Below are positions 35,601 to 44,398 of a DNA stretch of 64,000 nt, in pieces. The translations under genes and the position numbers were made by a program. The notes under the pieces are model-generated. The model did not search any database. It saw only the letters and a list, made by a program, of their open reading frames with translations, and was not told the DNA's origin. Numbering within the stretch: the stretch's first letter is position 1; every line of letters starts with the position of its first letter. Origin of the DNA: Abditibacteriaceae bacterium (GTDB lineage Bacteria > Armatimonadota > Abditibacteriia > Abditibacteriales > Abditibacteriaceae); contig JAFAZH010000019.1 in NCBI GenBank assembly GCA_019239895.1, positions 1 to 64,000 of the forward strand, given 5' to 3'.

Positions 35601-36256
35601 CCTTTCACGGCAGGATGGTCAGGGTTGCCTTCGATCTTCACCGGACGCCCCATCTGGCTCTCGGTCAGGATGCCCTGGGCATAACCACCAAGTGTCATCG
35701 CGCTGGCATAGAAAAGTGGTTTGCCGGGAATAAGCTGTTCAGGCTGCTCCACATAAGGAATGATCTGTTCCGCTGGCTGATAAGCGCATCCAGCCAAGCC
35801 AGCCAGGGCGAGACTGGCTCCCATCAACTTCAGGAAATCGCGCCGATCTAACGCCTGCCACGAAGCTGGAGCCTGGCGCGGGAATTCGCGCGACACATAT
35901 TCCTGAAAAGCCGGAGCATCGGCTAATTCTTCAATACTGCGCCAGTATTGCTTGCCCTGCATCTTCGCCAGACGCTCGCGGATAGCGTCAAAGTTAACGG
36001 TGGAGGCGGGGCGATGGGTAATCGAGGTGAGCGGAACGAAGCCGGAAGAACCCGGCGCTGATGGTTGAGCTGGTTTCTTGGCCGGAACATGCAAAGCCCC
36101 ACCTGCGGAGGCACTGGCTTGGGTAGCACCACCCATCAATGAGTCCAGGCTGATTTTGCCGTTCTTTACTGTCAGTTGTATTTCGTCGGTTCCCGCTCGG
36201 CGGTCTTCCATCTTCGATCCCCGATCTTCGCTCGTTTGATGTTTTCTCTCTTGCAT
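32669..36256 (-). CDS. actB: Alternative complex III subunit B (molybdopterin-like and Fe-S)
   Basis: 1195 residues. An internal twin-arginine signal [20 protein letters not shown] starts at residue 138. It is followed by a large molybdopterin-oxidoreductase-like domain that in known ActB binds no cofactor. The C-terminal third carries iron-sulfur cysteine clusters: [66 protein letters not shown] and [11 protein letters not shown] (three 4Fe-4S plus one 3Fe-4S or similar). It moves electrons from quinol to the cytochrome subunits. The ATG at 36256 gives about 135 residues before the Tat motif; the first 25 residues are encoded by a simple repeat and an inner start is possible. Confidence 0.94.
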   Translation of the reverse strand: [1195 protein letters not shown]

Positions 36257-36295
36257 CTTATATCCGTAGTCACTATGCCTAAGCTGACTGCCGCT

Positions 36296-36952
36296 TTAGC
36301 GGTGACAGATGGAGCAGTTGGTCAACTGCTGTCTGGGTAGAACGTGATACTCTCTCACTAACTGCGCGCCCAACTCTGGCTGATTGGCCGGTGGCACATA
36401 ACTCAAGTTATAAACTTCGCTGCGCGGGCGCAGGTTTTTGGCCGGGTCTTTGTGACAATCTAAACACCACGACATGGTAAGGGTCTTGGCTCGCCAGGTA
36501 ATCGGCATTTCATCCACCTGGCCGTGGCAACTCACACAGGAGACACCCTTTTGCACATGAATGCTGTGGTTGAAGTACACGAAGTCTGGCAGGTCATGCA
36601 CACGCGTCCAGGCAATGGGGCGACCGGTGCGCCAGCTTTCCCGCACTGGCTCTAACAAAGGGCTATCCGACCAAATCTGCGAGTGGCAGGTCATACACGT
36701 TTCGGTTGGCGGAATATTGGCAAAGGATGACTTATCTACTGAAGTGTGGCAGTAGCGGCAATCTATACCATCGTCCTTGACGTGATGCTTATGGCTAAAC
36801 TGCACTGGCTGCTCCAGAGGCACATAAAGGCGGTTACCATAGGTCAAGTTGAAACCAAACCATAAAGTGCAAAACACTGTCAGGCCAAGCAGCCCGCCAA
36901 CGATACTGAACTTAGAAATCGTGTTTGTGCTCGGATGGAATACCTGAGCCAT
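36296..36952 (-). CDS. actA: Alternative complex III subunit A, pentaheme cytochrome c
   Basis: 218 residues with one N-terminal helix (about 17-37) as anchor. Five c-type heme motifs are present: CRYCH, CMTCH, CVSCH, CLDCH and CSICH. Matching distal histidines appear in FSHKHHVKDDGIDC and YFNHSIHVQKG. It accepts electrons from ActB and hands them to the monoheme subunit. First gene of the act block, 40 bases upstream of ActB; the heme A synthase gene lies 73 bases further up on the same strand and may share its transcript. Confidence 0.95.
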   Translation of the reverse strand: MAQVFHPSTNTISKFSIVGGLLGLTVFCTLWFGFNLTYGNRLYVPLEQPVQFSHKHHVKDDGIDCRYCHTSVDKSSFANIPPTETCMTCHSQIWSDSPLLEPVRESWRTGRPIAWTRVHDLPDFVYFNHSIHVQKGVSCVSCHGQVDEMPITWRAKTLTMSWCLDCHKDPAKNLRPRSEVYNLSYVPPANQPELGAQLVREYHVLPRQQLTNCSICHR

Positions 36953-37024
36953 TGCTTACCCTTTCACCGTGCGTATCATAGCAATTTCGCTCTGATACAT
37001 CACAAAGGAATACATTTCGTCTGA

Positions 37025-38872
37025 TTATATCAACTGCGTACGATCTATCGCCATTGCCAGGAACAGCAAGGCTAAATACAGCATTGAATAATGAAATAAT
37101 GAACTGGCCTGGCGTTTTTCTGGCCGCTGGTAAAGCTGTACACTGCGCCACAACAAAACGCCATTGAGCAGCACGGCGACCCCCAGATACAACCCGCCTA
37201 CCGAGCGGGCATGACTGATAGGATCATGCATCAGCCACGGTGCAATCGAGATCAGCGCCGTCAGCACGGCATAAAACGCAATTTGCACCACTGTGGCATG
37301 GTCGCCATGCACTACGGGCAACATCGGCACGCCCGCCTCGGCATAATCTTCTTTTATCAAAAGCGCCAGCGCCCAGAAATGCACCGGAGTCCACACAAAA
37401 ATAATGCCGAACAAACATAAGGCTAATGGCCCCAGGTGTGGATTGACGGCTGCCCACCCGACCAAGGGCGGAAATGCGCCAGCCGCCCCGCCAATCACAA
37501 TGTTGCCCCAGGTACGGCGCTTGAGCAGCATGGTGTAAATCACAACATAAAAGACCAAGCCCGACAACGCCATTAACGCCGACATCAAACTGGCCGCCGC
37601 CCACAGCAGGGCAAAGGAACCAACCGCTAACGCAAAGGCAAACTGCAAGGCATTCGGGGCAGGGATTTTCTGCGCTACGATAGGGCGAATGGCCGTGCGC
37701 TTCATGCGTGCATCTAAATCTTGTTCGAGCACCATGTTAATGGCATTCGCCGCGCCTGCCGCCATGTACAATCCCAGTCCAGTGGCCAGCACTAACCCCG
37801 TTCCCGGCCAACCGCCAGCAGCGATAACCATCGCTGTTATGGTGGTAAACAGCAGCAGGCTAATGACACGCGGTTTAGTGAGGGCAATGTAATCTTTCCA
37901 GGTTGCCGCACCCGCTGCAAGGGGTAAATTCGCCATCGCCCCAACATTTATGGCTTCCACTTGCGGCACATCTACCGCTAAGGCCGAAGCGGACAGCAAT
38001 ACGAGCACAATCCATACCGTATCCCCCATCAGCAAATGCGTCAATTGCATAGCTACTGGCGCTTGCAGCATCAGGTTTACTAAGCCAACGCCCATCTGCG
38101 CCAGGAACATCACGCCCGTCCAACGCGCAAACTGACGCACCTGGGGTGAAGGGCGCAAATGTGTGGCTAACCCGGCTATCAAGATAAGGTAAAGACTGAC
38201 CGAAGCGGCGCAGAAAGGATGCAGCACACGCAGGCGCAACAAAAAATGCGCTGTGGGAGAGAAATCCTGGCGGATGCCTTCCAGCAGCGTGCCCGAAGGG
38301 AAAAGAGTATCGCCAAGAGCGTTAATAGCCCCAGTCACACCCAGCAGCAGGGTGCTGAGTAAGCCCAAGCCAAACATCCACGCGATGGCACCCTGCCCGC
38401 GCAGGCGGATCGCCTTGCCCCCGGAACCCCACCAGGCCGTTAATGTCAGCACCGTGATGAGGATAAAGGTGTTAATGAGATGCGCGGACATCACAATGAC
38501 CCGCGAGATAGAGTCGTTTTTGTCTACTAACCCAAAGAGGACAAGTGCAGCACCCAGGAAGGCTTCCGTAAAACAAAACAGGATGGACAGTGCCGCCCCT
38601 AATCGCGCCGGATGGCCCTTAGGGAAGGCTCGCCAGGCCCAGAACGCCAGGCCGAAGATAGAGATTAAAAGCACACCAGCCTGAGCGCGATGGCTAAATT
38701 CGACGAGTGTTTTGACGTAGCCTGATTGGGTAACAGCGCCACCATCACAGGTGGGCCAATGGCTGCCACAACCGGCACCGGAGCCGGTGGCTCGGACGTA
38801 AGCTCCCCAGACAACAACCGCCAAGTTGTAGATTAGAAGCCCCCAGGCGTATTGGTGGAAGCGCACTCGCAT
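37025..38872 (-). CDS. ctaA-ctaB: Fused heme A synthase and protoheme IX farnesyltransferase
   Basis: 615 residues in one frame. Residues 1-305 are CtaA: eight helices, an extracytoplasmic Cys pair in GSGAGCGSHWPTCDG and heme-ligand histidines in VEFSHRAQAG, MSAHLINTFIL, RVLHPFCA and QLTHLLMGD. Residues 325-615 are CtaB: WKDYIALTKPRVISLLLFTT, the aspartate-rich prenyl-diphosphate site NMVLEQDLDARMKRTAIRP, the second motif KEDYAEAGVPMLPVVHGD. The enzyme therefore makes heme O and converts it to heme A for the caa3 oxidase. Fusions of these two are known from Thermus and a few other groups. Heads the minus-strand respiratory block. Confidence 0.94.
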   Translation of the reverse strand: MRVRFHQYAWGLLIYNLAVVVWGAYVRATGSGAGCGSHWPTCDGGAVTQSGYVKTLVEFSHRAQAGVLLISIFGLAFWAWRAFPKGHPARLGAALSILFCFTEAFLGAALVLFGLVDKNDSISRVIVMSAHLINTFILITVLTLTAWWGSGGKAIRLRGQGAIAWMFGLGLLSTLLLGVTGAINALGDTLFPSGTLLEGIRQDFSPTAHFLLRLRVLHPFCAASVSLYLILIAGLATHLRPSPQVRQFARWTGVMFLAQMGVGLVNLMLQAPVAMQLTHLLMGDTVWIVLVLLSASALAVDVPQVEAINVGAMANLPLAAGAATWKDYIALTKPRVISLLLFTTITAMVIAAGGWPGTGLVLATGLGLYMAAGAANAINMVLEQDLDARMKRTAIRPIVAQKIPAPNALQFAFALAVGSFALLWAAASLMSALMALSGLVFYVVIYTMLLKRRTWGNIVIGGAAGAFPPLVGWAAVNPHLGPLALCLFGIIFVWTPVHFWALALLIKEDYAEAGVPMLPVVHGDHATVVQIAFYAVLTALISIAPWLMHDPISHARSVGGLYLGVAVLLNGVLLWRSVQLYQRPEKRQASSLFHYSMLYLALLFLAMAIDRTQLI

Positions 38873-38951
38873 AATATCAGTCTTAATCTTTAGGGCTGTA
38901 GAGCTAACCCCAAAGGTTTGTGGTGGTAATTGTGAAATATTCTACAAACTT

Positions 38952-38957
38952 GTTATA
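38952..38957 (-). promoter_or_regulatory. Weak -10 candidate for the respiratory operon
   Basis: On the minus strand TATAAC occurs 80 bases upstream of the heme synthase start, with only a poor -35 (TTTAAG, 16-base spacer). It is the best promoter-like box I see for this operon. The remaining part of the 510-base gap is AT-rich and holds the Fur-like box and the sucA promoter but no gene. Confidence 0.3.
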
Positions 38958-39136
38958 GGATGCACAATGCCGCCTTAAAGTGCAAGTTCTACACCCGATT
39001 TTACGGGATTAATTTTCTAAAAGGGGCTAATTTTACCTTTAAATGCCCATTTAAGCAGCGATAGCGCGTATTACGCCGCTTTATTAGTGCCACCATCGCT
39101 TCAGCTAAGGAACCTAACCCGCTGAAAACAGTAATT

Positions 39137-39155
39137 GATAATGGTAGTCATTACC
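39137..39155. promoter_or_regulatory. Fur-box-like operator
   Basis: GATAATGGTAGTCATTACC matches the classical 19-base Fur consensus at 16 of 19 positions, including both GATAAT-type and CATTA half-sites. It lies in the divergent region, 265 bases before the heme A synthase gene and 111 bases before the -35 of the 2-oxoglutarate dehydrogenase promoter. Both neighbouring blocks use heme or iron-sulfur proteins, so iron control is plausible. No regulator gene is in the window. Confidence 0.5.
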
Positions 39156-39265
39156 AAATTCTATTAAGAAATTTCGCTTATGGCACTCTAAAATTGAGGA
39201 GCCTTGCTGTACCGTGTCGGAGTTAAGCCGGGGCATCGTTTTTCGCTGCGTCTGCCGCGCTAACT

Positions 39266-39294
39266 TTGACATAACACCCCATAAGCTTTAATAT
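39266..39294 (+). promoter_or_regulatory. Promoter of the 2-oxoglutarate dehydrogenase operon
   Basis: TTGACA at 39266-39271 and TAATAT at 39289-39294, 17-base spacer. A TATACT at 39292 is an alternative -10 with a 20-base spacer. The mRNA would begin near 39301, with an 80-base leader before the start codon. Confidence 0.6.
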
Positions 39295-39382
39295 ACTTTC
39301 AGGCGCGATTTTTGCGACAGAAACGGTGTTCCAACATCGTCGCAGAAGTTGTCCTGCCACCCAAGGAGGGTGAATTGTTGTT

Positions 39383-42304
39383 ATGAGTGAAACAGGTCAA
39401 CTGCCTGGCAGTCTGAACCTCGCCTTCGTAGAGGAGCTTTACGCACAATATATGCGTGATGCGGCCTCAGTTCCTAACGAATGGCGTGAGTATTTCGCCT
39501 CTTTATCGCCTCAACCAACACGGAGCGGCAACGGAGAGCAAGCGGAAGAATTCCATCTTGGCCCTTCCTTCCGTCCCAGCAGCGTTTTTAACCCGGCTGG
39601 GAGTAATGGCGCAACCTACACCAACGGTGCTTCCCATACCAATGGAAGTGCTTACCGTAATGGCAGTCATGGCAGCGCCACTGCAAATGGTGTTAGCACA
39701 AACGGCACCGGGGCCAAAGTAGATGCGCAAGAGGTTGACAAAGCCACTGCGCTACAAGATCGCGTTGACCAGCTTATCCGCGCCTATCGCGTGCGCGGCC
39801 ACATGATTGCCCGCCTCGACCCGTTAGGTCTGCCGCGTCCTCATCCGCCCGAACTCAATCCCGCTTTCTACGGTTTTACTGCCGAAGACATGGAACGCCA
39901 TTTCTCGTGTGAGACGCTCCATTGTGAAGGCACCTTGCCCCTGCGGGACATCATTAGCCATCTGCACAACACCTACTGCCGCTTTATCGGCGTGCAATTC
40001 ATGCATATTGATGCCCTGACAGTGCGCAACTGGCTGCAAGAGCGCATGGAGATGACGCAAAACCGCATCGAGCTGGGACGTGAAGAGCAGATTCGCATCC
40101 TCACTCGCTTAACTGATGCCGTCACTTTCGAGGAGTTCATTCGCAGGAAGTATGTCAACGCCAAAAGCTTCTCCTTAAAAGGCGCGGAAAGTCTGGTGCC
40201 CCTACTCGACTTAGCCATAGAAAAGGCTGCCGAGCAGGACATTGATGAAATTGTGATGGCGATGGCGCATCGCGGGCGGTTGAATGTGCTCGCCAATATC
40301 ATTGGCAAAAGCCCGCGTGAGATATTCCGTGAATTTGAAGACGCTGACCCTGACCTGCATGTGGGCGGCGGCGATGTCAAATATCACCTCGGTTACAACA
40401 ACGACTGGGAAACGGCCACCGGGCGCAAGGTGCATTTAGCTCTTTGCTTTAACCCCAGCCACTTGGAATTCGTTGATCCGGTAGCATTGGGCCGGATGCG
40501 GGCCAAGCAGGATCGTGCGGGCGACTTACAGCGGCGGCGCGGCATGGTCTTGATGATTCACGGCGATGCCGCTTTTGCCGGGGAAGGCGTGATTCAGGAA
40601 ATCCTGAACATGAGCCAGCTTAAAGGCTATAGCGTCGGCGGCACCCTGCACGTTATCGTGAATAATCAGGTTGGCTTTACCACATCACCCAAGGAAGGAC
40701 GCTCCAGCCCTTACGCTTCGGATGTGGCCAAAATGCTACAAATCCCGATTTTCCACGTCAATGGAGAAGAGCCAGAAGCCGTGGCTCAGGTCGTGAAACT
40801 GGCCCTCGACTTCCGCCAGGCTTTCAAGCGCGATGTAGTCATTGATATGTATTGCTATCGTCGCTTAGGTCACAACGAATCAGATGAGCCATCGTTCACC
40901 CAACCCGCTATGTATCGGGCGATTGAGCAGCGCAAGCCAGTGCGCGAAGCGTATCTGGAACACTTATTGAAACTGGGCGGTATGACGGCTGAAGAAGCTG
41001 ATGAGATTGCTGAACATCGTAGTTCCCAACTCGAAAAAGAATTGACTGAAGCGCGCAGTGAAAGTTACCATCCACCCAATAAGCTGCGCGACACGGGGGG
41101 CTACCAGGGTGGCCCGGAGAGTCAAACTGAGGATGTGCCAACGGGGGTGGCTAAGGAGCGTTTGTCATCACTGCTGGAAATCCAGACGCATCCGCCGCAG
41201 GGCTTCCAGGTGCATCCGAAAATCGAGCGACTCTTACAGGCGCGGCGCGCAATGGCGGCGGGCGAACGGCCCCTGGACTGGTCAAACGCCGAAGCCCTGG
41301 CTTTTGCCAGTCTCGCGGTGGAAGGCGTGCGCATCCGTCTGACCGGGCAGGACAGCGAACGGGGCACTTTCAGCCAGCGCCATGCCGTGTTGCATGATGT
41401 GGTAGATGACCACACTTATATGCCACTTCAGAACTTGAGCGCAGACCAAGCTCCGGTGGAGATTTACAATAGTCCCCTGAGTGAGACGGGAGTTCTAGGC
41501 TTTGAGTATGGTTACAGCCTGGATTCCTTGAGCAGCCTGACCTTGTGGGAAGCACAGTTTGGGGATTTCTGGAACGTCGCTCAGGTGATTGTAGACCAAT
41601 TTATTTCCAGCGCCGAAGATAAGTGGCACCACCTCAGCGGCCTCGTGTTGTTGTTGCCGCATGGCTTTGAAGGCATGGGGCCAGAGCATTCCAGCGCCCG
41701 CCTTGAGCGTTTCCTGGAACTGGCTGCCGAAGATAACATCCAGGTGGTTTATCCCACTACGCCTGCCCAATATTTCCATTTATTGCGCCGCCAGGTTTTG
41801 CGTAAGTGGCGCAAGCCACTCGTGGTGATGTCGCCCAAGAGCTTGCTGCGCCACTTAGAGGCCGTTTCAACTTTAGATGAACTGGCCCAGGGCGCTTTCC
41901 AGCGCATCATTCCTGATGTGTCACACACCGATGGCAAAGACATTAAGCGTATCCTGCTCTGCACTGGCAAAATCTATTACGAGTTAGATAAACAGCGCGA
42001 GTCGTTAAAGCGCGATGATGTGGCGATCTTGCGTCTGGAACAGCTCTATCCGCTATCGCATCAAGTGCTACAATCGGCCCTCGCTCCTTATCCCGATGGC
42101 ACGCCAGTTTACTGGGTGCAGGAAGAACCGGAGAATATGGGAGCGTGGCGTTACATGCGGGTGCAGTTTGGCGATAAACTCTTTGGGCGCTTACCCTTTG
42201 CGGGTGTCTATCGCCCCGCCTCTGCCAGTCCTGCCACGGGTTCGGCCAGCAGCCACAAAAAAGAGCAGGAACAGATTCTCGCAGAAGCATTCGGCGGAGG
42301 ATAG
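39383..42304 (+). CDS. sucA: 2-oxoglutarate dehydrogenase E1 component
   Basis: 973 residues. The N-terminal signature for E2/E1 assembly is present (LNLAFVEELYAQYMRDAASVPNEW), then an Asn/Gly/Thr/Ser-rich spacer (about 75-112) with repeated NG pairs. The catalytic core follows: RVRGHMIARLDPLG, thiamine-diphosphate region MAMAHRGRLNVLANI, GDAAFAGEGVIQE, CYRRLGHNESDEPSFTQP, and C-terminal transketolase parts (LLLPHGFEGMGPEHSSARLE). Decarboxylates 2-oxoglutarate and passes the succinyl group to lipoyl-E2. The ATG at 39383 follows AAGGAGGG by 13 bases, longer than usual; no in-frame alternative exists. First gene of the E1-E2-E3 set. Confidence 0.96.
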   Translation: MSETGQLPGSLNLAFVEELYAQYMRDAASVPNEWREYFASLSPQPTRSGNGEQAEEFHLGPSFRPSSVFNPAGSNGATYTNGASHTNGSAYRNGSHGSATANGVSTNGTGAKVDAQEVDKATALQDRVDQLIRAYRVRGHMIARLDPLGLPRPHPPELNPAFYGFTAEDMERHFSCETLHCEGTLPLRDIISHLHNTYCRFIGVQFMHIDALTVRNWLQERMEMTQNRIELGREEQIRILTRLTDAVTFEEFIRRKYVNAKSFSLKGAESLVPLLDLAIEKAAEQDIDEIVMAMAHRGRLNVLANIIGKSPREIFREFEDADPDLHVGGGDVKYHLGYNNDWETATGRKVHLALCFNPSHLEFVDPVALGRMRAKQDRAGDLQRRRGMVLMIHGDAAFAGEGVIQEILNMSQLKGYSVGGTLHVIVNNQVGFTTSPKEGRSSPYASDVAKMLQIPIFHVNGEEPEAVAQVVKLALDFRQAFKRDVVIDMYCYRRLGHNESDEPSFTQPAMYRAIEQRKPVREAYLEHLLKLGGMTAEEADEIAEHRSSQLEKELTEARSESYHPPNKLRDTGGYQGGPESQTEDVPTGVAKERLSSLLEIQTHPPQGFQVHPKIERLLQARRAMAAGERPLDWSNAEALAFASLAVEGVRIRLTGQDSERGTFSQRHAVLHDVVDDHTYMPLQNLSADQAPVEIYNSPLSETGVLGFEYGYSLDSLSSLTLWEAQFGDFWNVAQVIVDQFISSAEDKWHHLSGLVLLLPHGFEGMGPEHSSARLERFLELAAEDNIQVVYPTTPAQYFHLLRRQVLRKWRKPLVVMSPKSLLRHLEAVSTLDELAQGAFQRIIPDVSHTDGKDIKRILLCTGKIYYELDKQRESLKRDDVAILRLEQLYPLSHQVLQSALAPYPDGTPVYWVQEEPENMGAWRYMRVQFGDKLFGRLPFAGVYRPASASPATGSASSHKKEQEQILAEAFGGG

Positions 42305-42318
42305 AGGCTTGATTCCAA

Positions 42319-42436
42319 GGGACGCTAAGCTTGCGCGACGCTAACTTCGTGCGCTATTGAGACGCTATTCATTGAACTGCATATAATGGCGTCTCAATAG
42401 CGCGGCGCAGCCTGGCGTAACTTGGTTTAGCGTCCC
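42319..42436. repeat. Nested inverted repeat between sucA and sucB
   Basis: Outer arms GGGACGCTAA (42319-42328) and TTAGCGTCCC (42427-42436) enclose perfect 15-base inner arms GCGCTATTGAGACGC (42351-42365) and its reverse complement (42389-42403), with a 23-base loop. The arms share the motif GACGCTA. It would fold into a long two-tier hairpin in the polycistronic RNA. It has no T tract, so it is more likely a repeat element or an RNA-processing site than a terminator. Confidence 0.8.
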
Positions 42437-42479
42437 ATTAAAGTCTTAGCATCCAGCATCGCAGCAGAAAGGACTTATT

Positions 42480-43916
42480 ATGCCTGTGGAATTGAAAGTG
42501 CCCAAAGTTGGAGAATCCATCGTAGAGGTAGAAATCGGAGAGTGGCTCAAGGCTGAAGGCGATTCCGTTAAGGAAGATGAGCCAGTCGTGATGCTGGATA
42601 GCGAGAAGACCACGGTTGAATTGCCATCTCCCATCGCGGGCACAATGGGCAAAATTCTCAAGAAGCAAGGCGAGACAGCCGCCATTGGCGAAGTCATTGG
42701 TTATGTCGAAGCCGTGGGAGCCGAAGCCAAAAACGGAGCGGCACCTGCGAAGACTCCGGCACAAGCGGCTCCCGCTAAAGCAAAAACCCAGGCAGCGACT
42801 TCAACCCATGCGGGGAGCGCAAATAAGCCCGGTGAGCCTAAACCAGAATGGGAAAAGGGGGATGTTTCACCTCCAACTGCCCAGATTAGCAGCCAGGCCA
42901 AGGCACCAGAAACCATCGAGCAAGTAGAACAGGAGACTTTAGCCGCTGAGAAACAGGCTCCCCCCGAAGGCAAGGAACCCCTTGTCATGCCTGCGGCTCG
43001 CCGCGTGCTTGAAGAAAAGGGTCTCCGCGCTGAAGAAGTGCCCAGTAGCGGCCCAGGGGGACGCCTGCTTAAAGAAGATGTGCAGCGTTTCGTAGAGAAC
43101 CGCGCCGCGCCAGCAACCCAGGCTGCCCCCCAGGCTGCTCCTCAACCAGCACAGACACCTGAGCCTGTAGCCGCCGCTACACCAGCAGTAGAGGCACCTG
43201 CGAATGAGCCAGCATCCAGCGGGGAAGAAGTTGTTCCGATGACGCTGTTGCGCCGTCGCGTAGCGGAGCGACTCGTGGAGGCGCAGCAAACAGCAGCCCT
43301 GTTAACCACCTTCAACGAGGTGGATATGTCTGCTATCATGGATTTGCGCAAGCACTATCAGGAAGGTTTCCAGAAGCGATACAATATCAAACTTGGCTTT
43401 ATGTCCTTCTTCGTGAAAGCCACCATTGATGCGCTCAAGCAATTCCCGGCGGTTAATGCCGAGATTCGGGGCCGCGACATTGTGTATCACAACTACTACG
43501 ATATTGGCGTGGCCATTGGCGGCGGCAAAGGGTTGGTAGTGCCGGTCTTACGCCATGCCGAGCGCATGAGCTTTGCTGAAATTGAAATGGCCATTGCCGA
43601 TTTAGCAAAGAAGGCCAAAGACAATAAGCTGGTGCCGGATGATCTCCTGGGCGGCACCTTCACCATCACCAACGGCGGCATCTATGGCTCCATGATGTCC
43701 ACGCCGATTGTTAACCCGCCACAAAGCGGCATCTTGGGAATGCACGCGATTCAAGAGCGTCCAATGGCACGTAATGGAGAAGTCGTCATTCGCCCTATGA
43801 TGTACGTGGCTCTTACTTACGATCATCGTCTTATAGATGGGCGCGAAGCCGTGAGTTTCTTGGTACGCATTAAAGAGTGCATCGAGAATCCGACCCGGAT
43901 GCTGATTGAAGTTTAG
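42480..43916 (+). CDS. sucB: Dihydrolipoamide succinyltransferase (E2 of 2-oxoglutarate dehydrogenase)
   Basis: 478 residues. Lipoyl domain 1-78 with the lipoylated lysine K43 in [14 protein letters not shown] long Ala/Pro/Gln linker follows, then the E1/E3-binding domain (about 160-200, [30 protein letters not shown]). A second Pro/Ala linker leads to the catalytic domain (about 245-478) with [15 protein letters not shown], the H-x3-D-G active site. Transfers succinyl from E1 to CoA. E1 lies 176 bases upstream. An early in-frame start is supported by the AAAGGACTTATT sequence before ATG. Confidence 0.95.
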   Translation: MPVELKVPKVGESIVEVEIGEWLKAEGDSVKEDEPVVMLDSEKTTVELPSPIAGTMGKILKKQGETAAIGEVIGYVEAVGAEAKNGAAPAKTPAQAAPAKAKTQAATSTHAGSANKPGEPKPEWEKGDVSPPTAQISSQAKAPETIEQVEQETLAAEKQAPPEGKEPLVMPAARRVLEEKGLRAEEVPSSGPGGRLLKEDVQRFVENRAAPATQAAPQAAPQPAQTPEPVAAATPAVEAPANEPASSGEEVVPMTLLRRRVAERLVEAQQTAALLTTFNEVDMSAIMDLRKHYQEGFQKRYNIKLGFMSFFVKATIDALKQFPAVNAEIRGRDIVYHNYYDIGVAIGGGKGLVVPVLRHAERMSFAEIEMAIADLAKKAKDNKLVPDDLLGGTFTITNGGIYGSMMSTPIVNPPQSGILGMHAIQERPMARNGEVVIRPMMYVALTYDHRLIDGREAVSFLVRIKECIENPTRMLIEV

Positions 43917-43923
43917 TTGCAAG

Positions 43924-44398
43924 TTGCTGGATGCTTGATCCTGGATGCTGGATAGAAGTTTCGATTAGTAAGCGAAATACAAAGTGAATACATGCGGCTC
44001 CTATAAATCTTTAGAGATTTATCAACTGGCTCATGCTTTAGGAGTTCGCATTCATCACTTCACCTTAAATCTGCCTAAATATGAGATGTATGAGTGCGGT
44101 AGCCAGTTAAGAAGAGCTTCTAAATCTATTTCCGCTAACATTGTTGAGGGTTATGGACGTCGCCGTTATAAGGCTGAATTCATCCGCTTTTTAATTTATG
44201 CACAAGCCTCCTGTGATGAGAGCATAGAATGGCTCTGCTATATTAGAGATTGCCATGAGCAACTGGCGGATGAATCTACTTTGTTACTGCAACAAGCAGG
44301 GGAAGTAGGAAGAAAACTTAATAGGTTCATCCAAGCCGTTGAATCATCCCATCAGCCGTCCAAGCAAATTCCAGTATCGAGTATCAAGCACCCAGTAT
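43924..44398. mobile_element. Candidate mini-element: inverted-repeat-flanked four-helix-bundle gene
   Basis: A 28-base segment at 43924-43951, rich in GCTGGATGCTTGATC-like units, matches the reverse complement of 44371-44398 at 22 of 28 positions. Only the four-helix-bundle gene lies between. Both arms are made of GATACTGG/GATGCTGG-type units. The pair interrupts an otherwise standard E2-E3 gene order. No transposase or target duplication was found, so mobility is an inference. Confidence 0.4.

Noticed and set aside
38253-38684. A 143-codon plus-strand frame opposite the heme synthase fusion
   Set aside because: The heme A synthase helices and histidines are on the minus strand; the plus-strand product is Pro/Arg/Ser noise.
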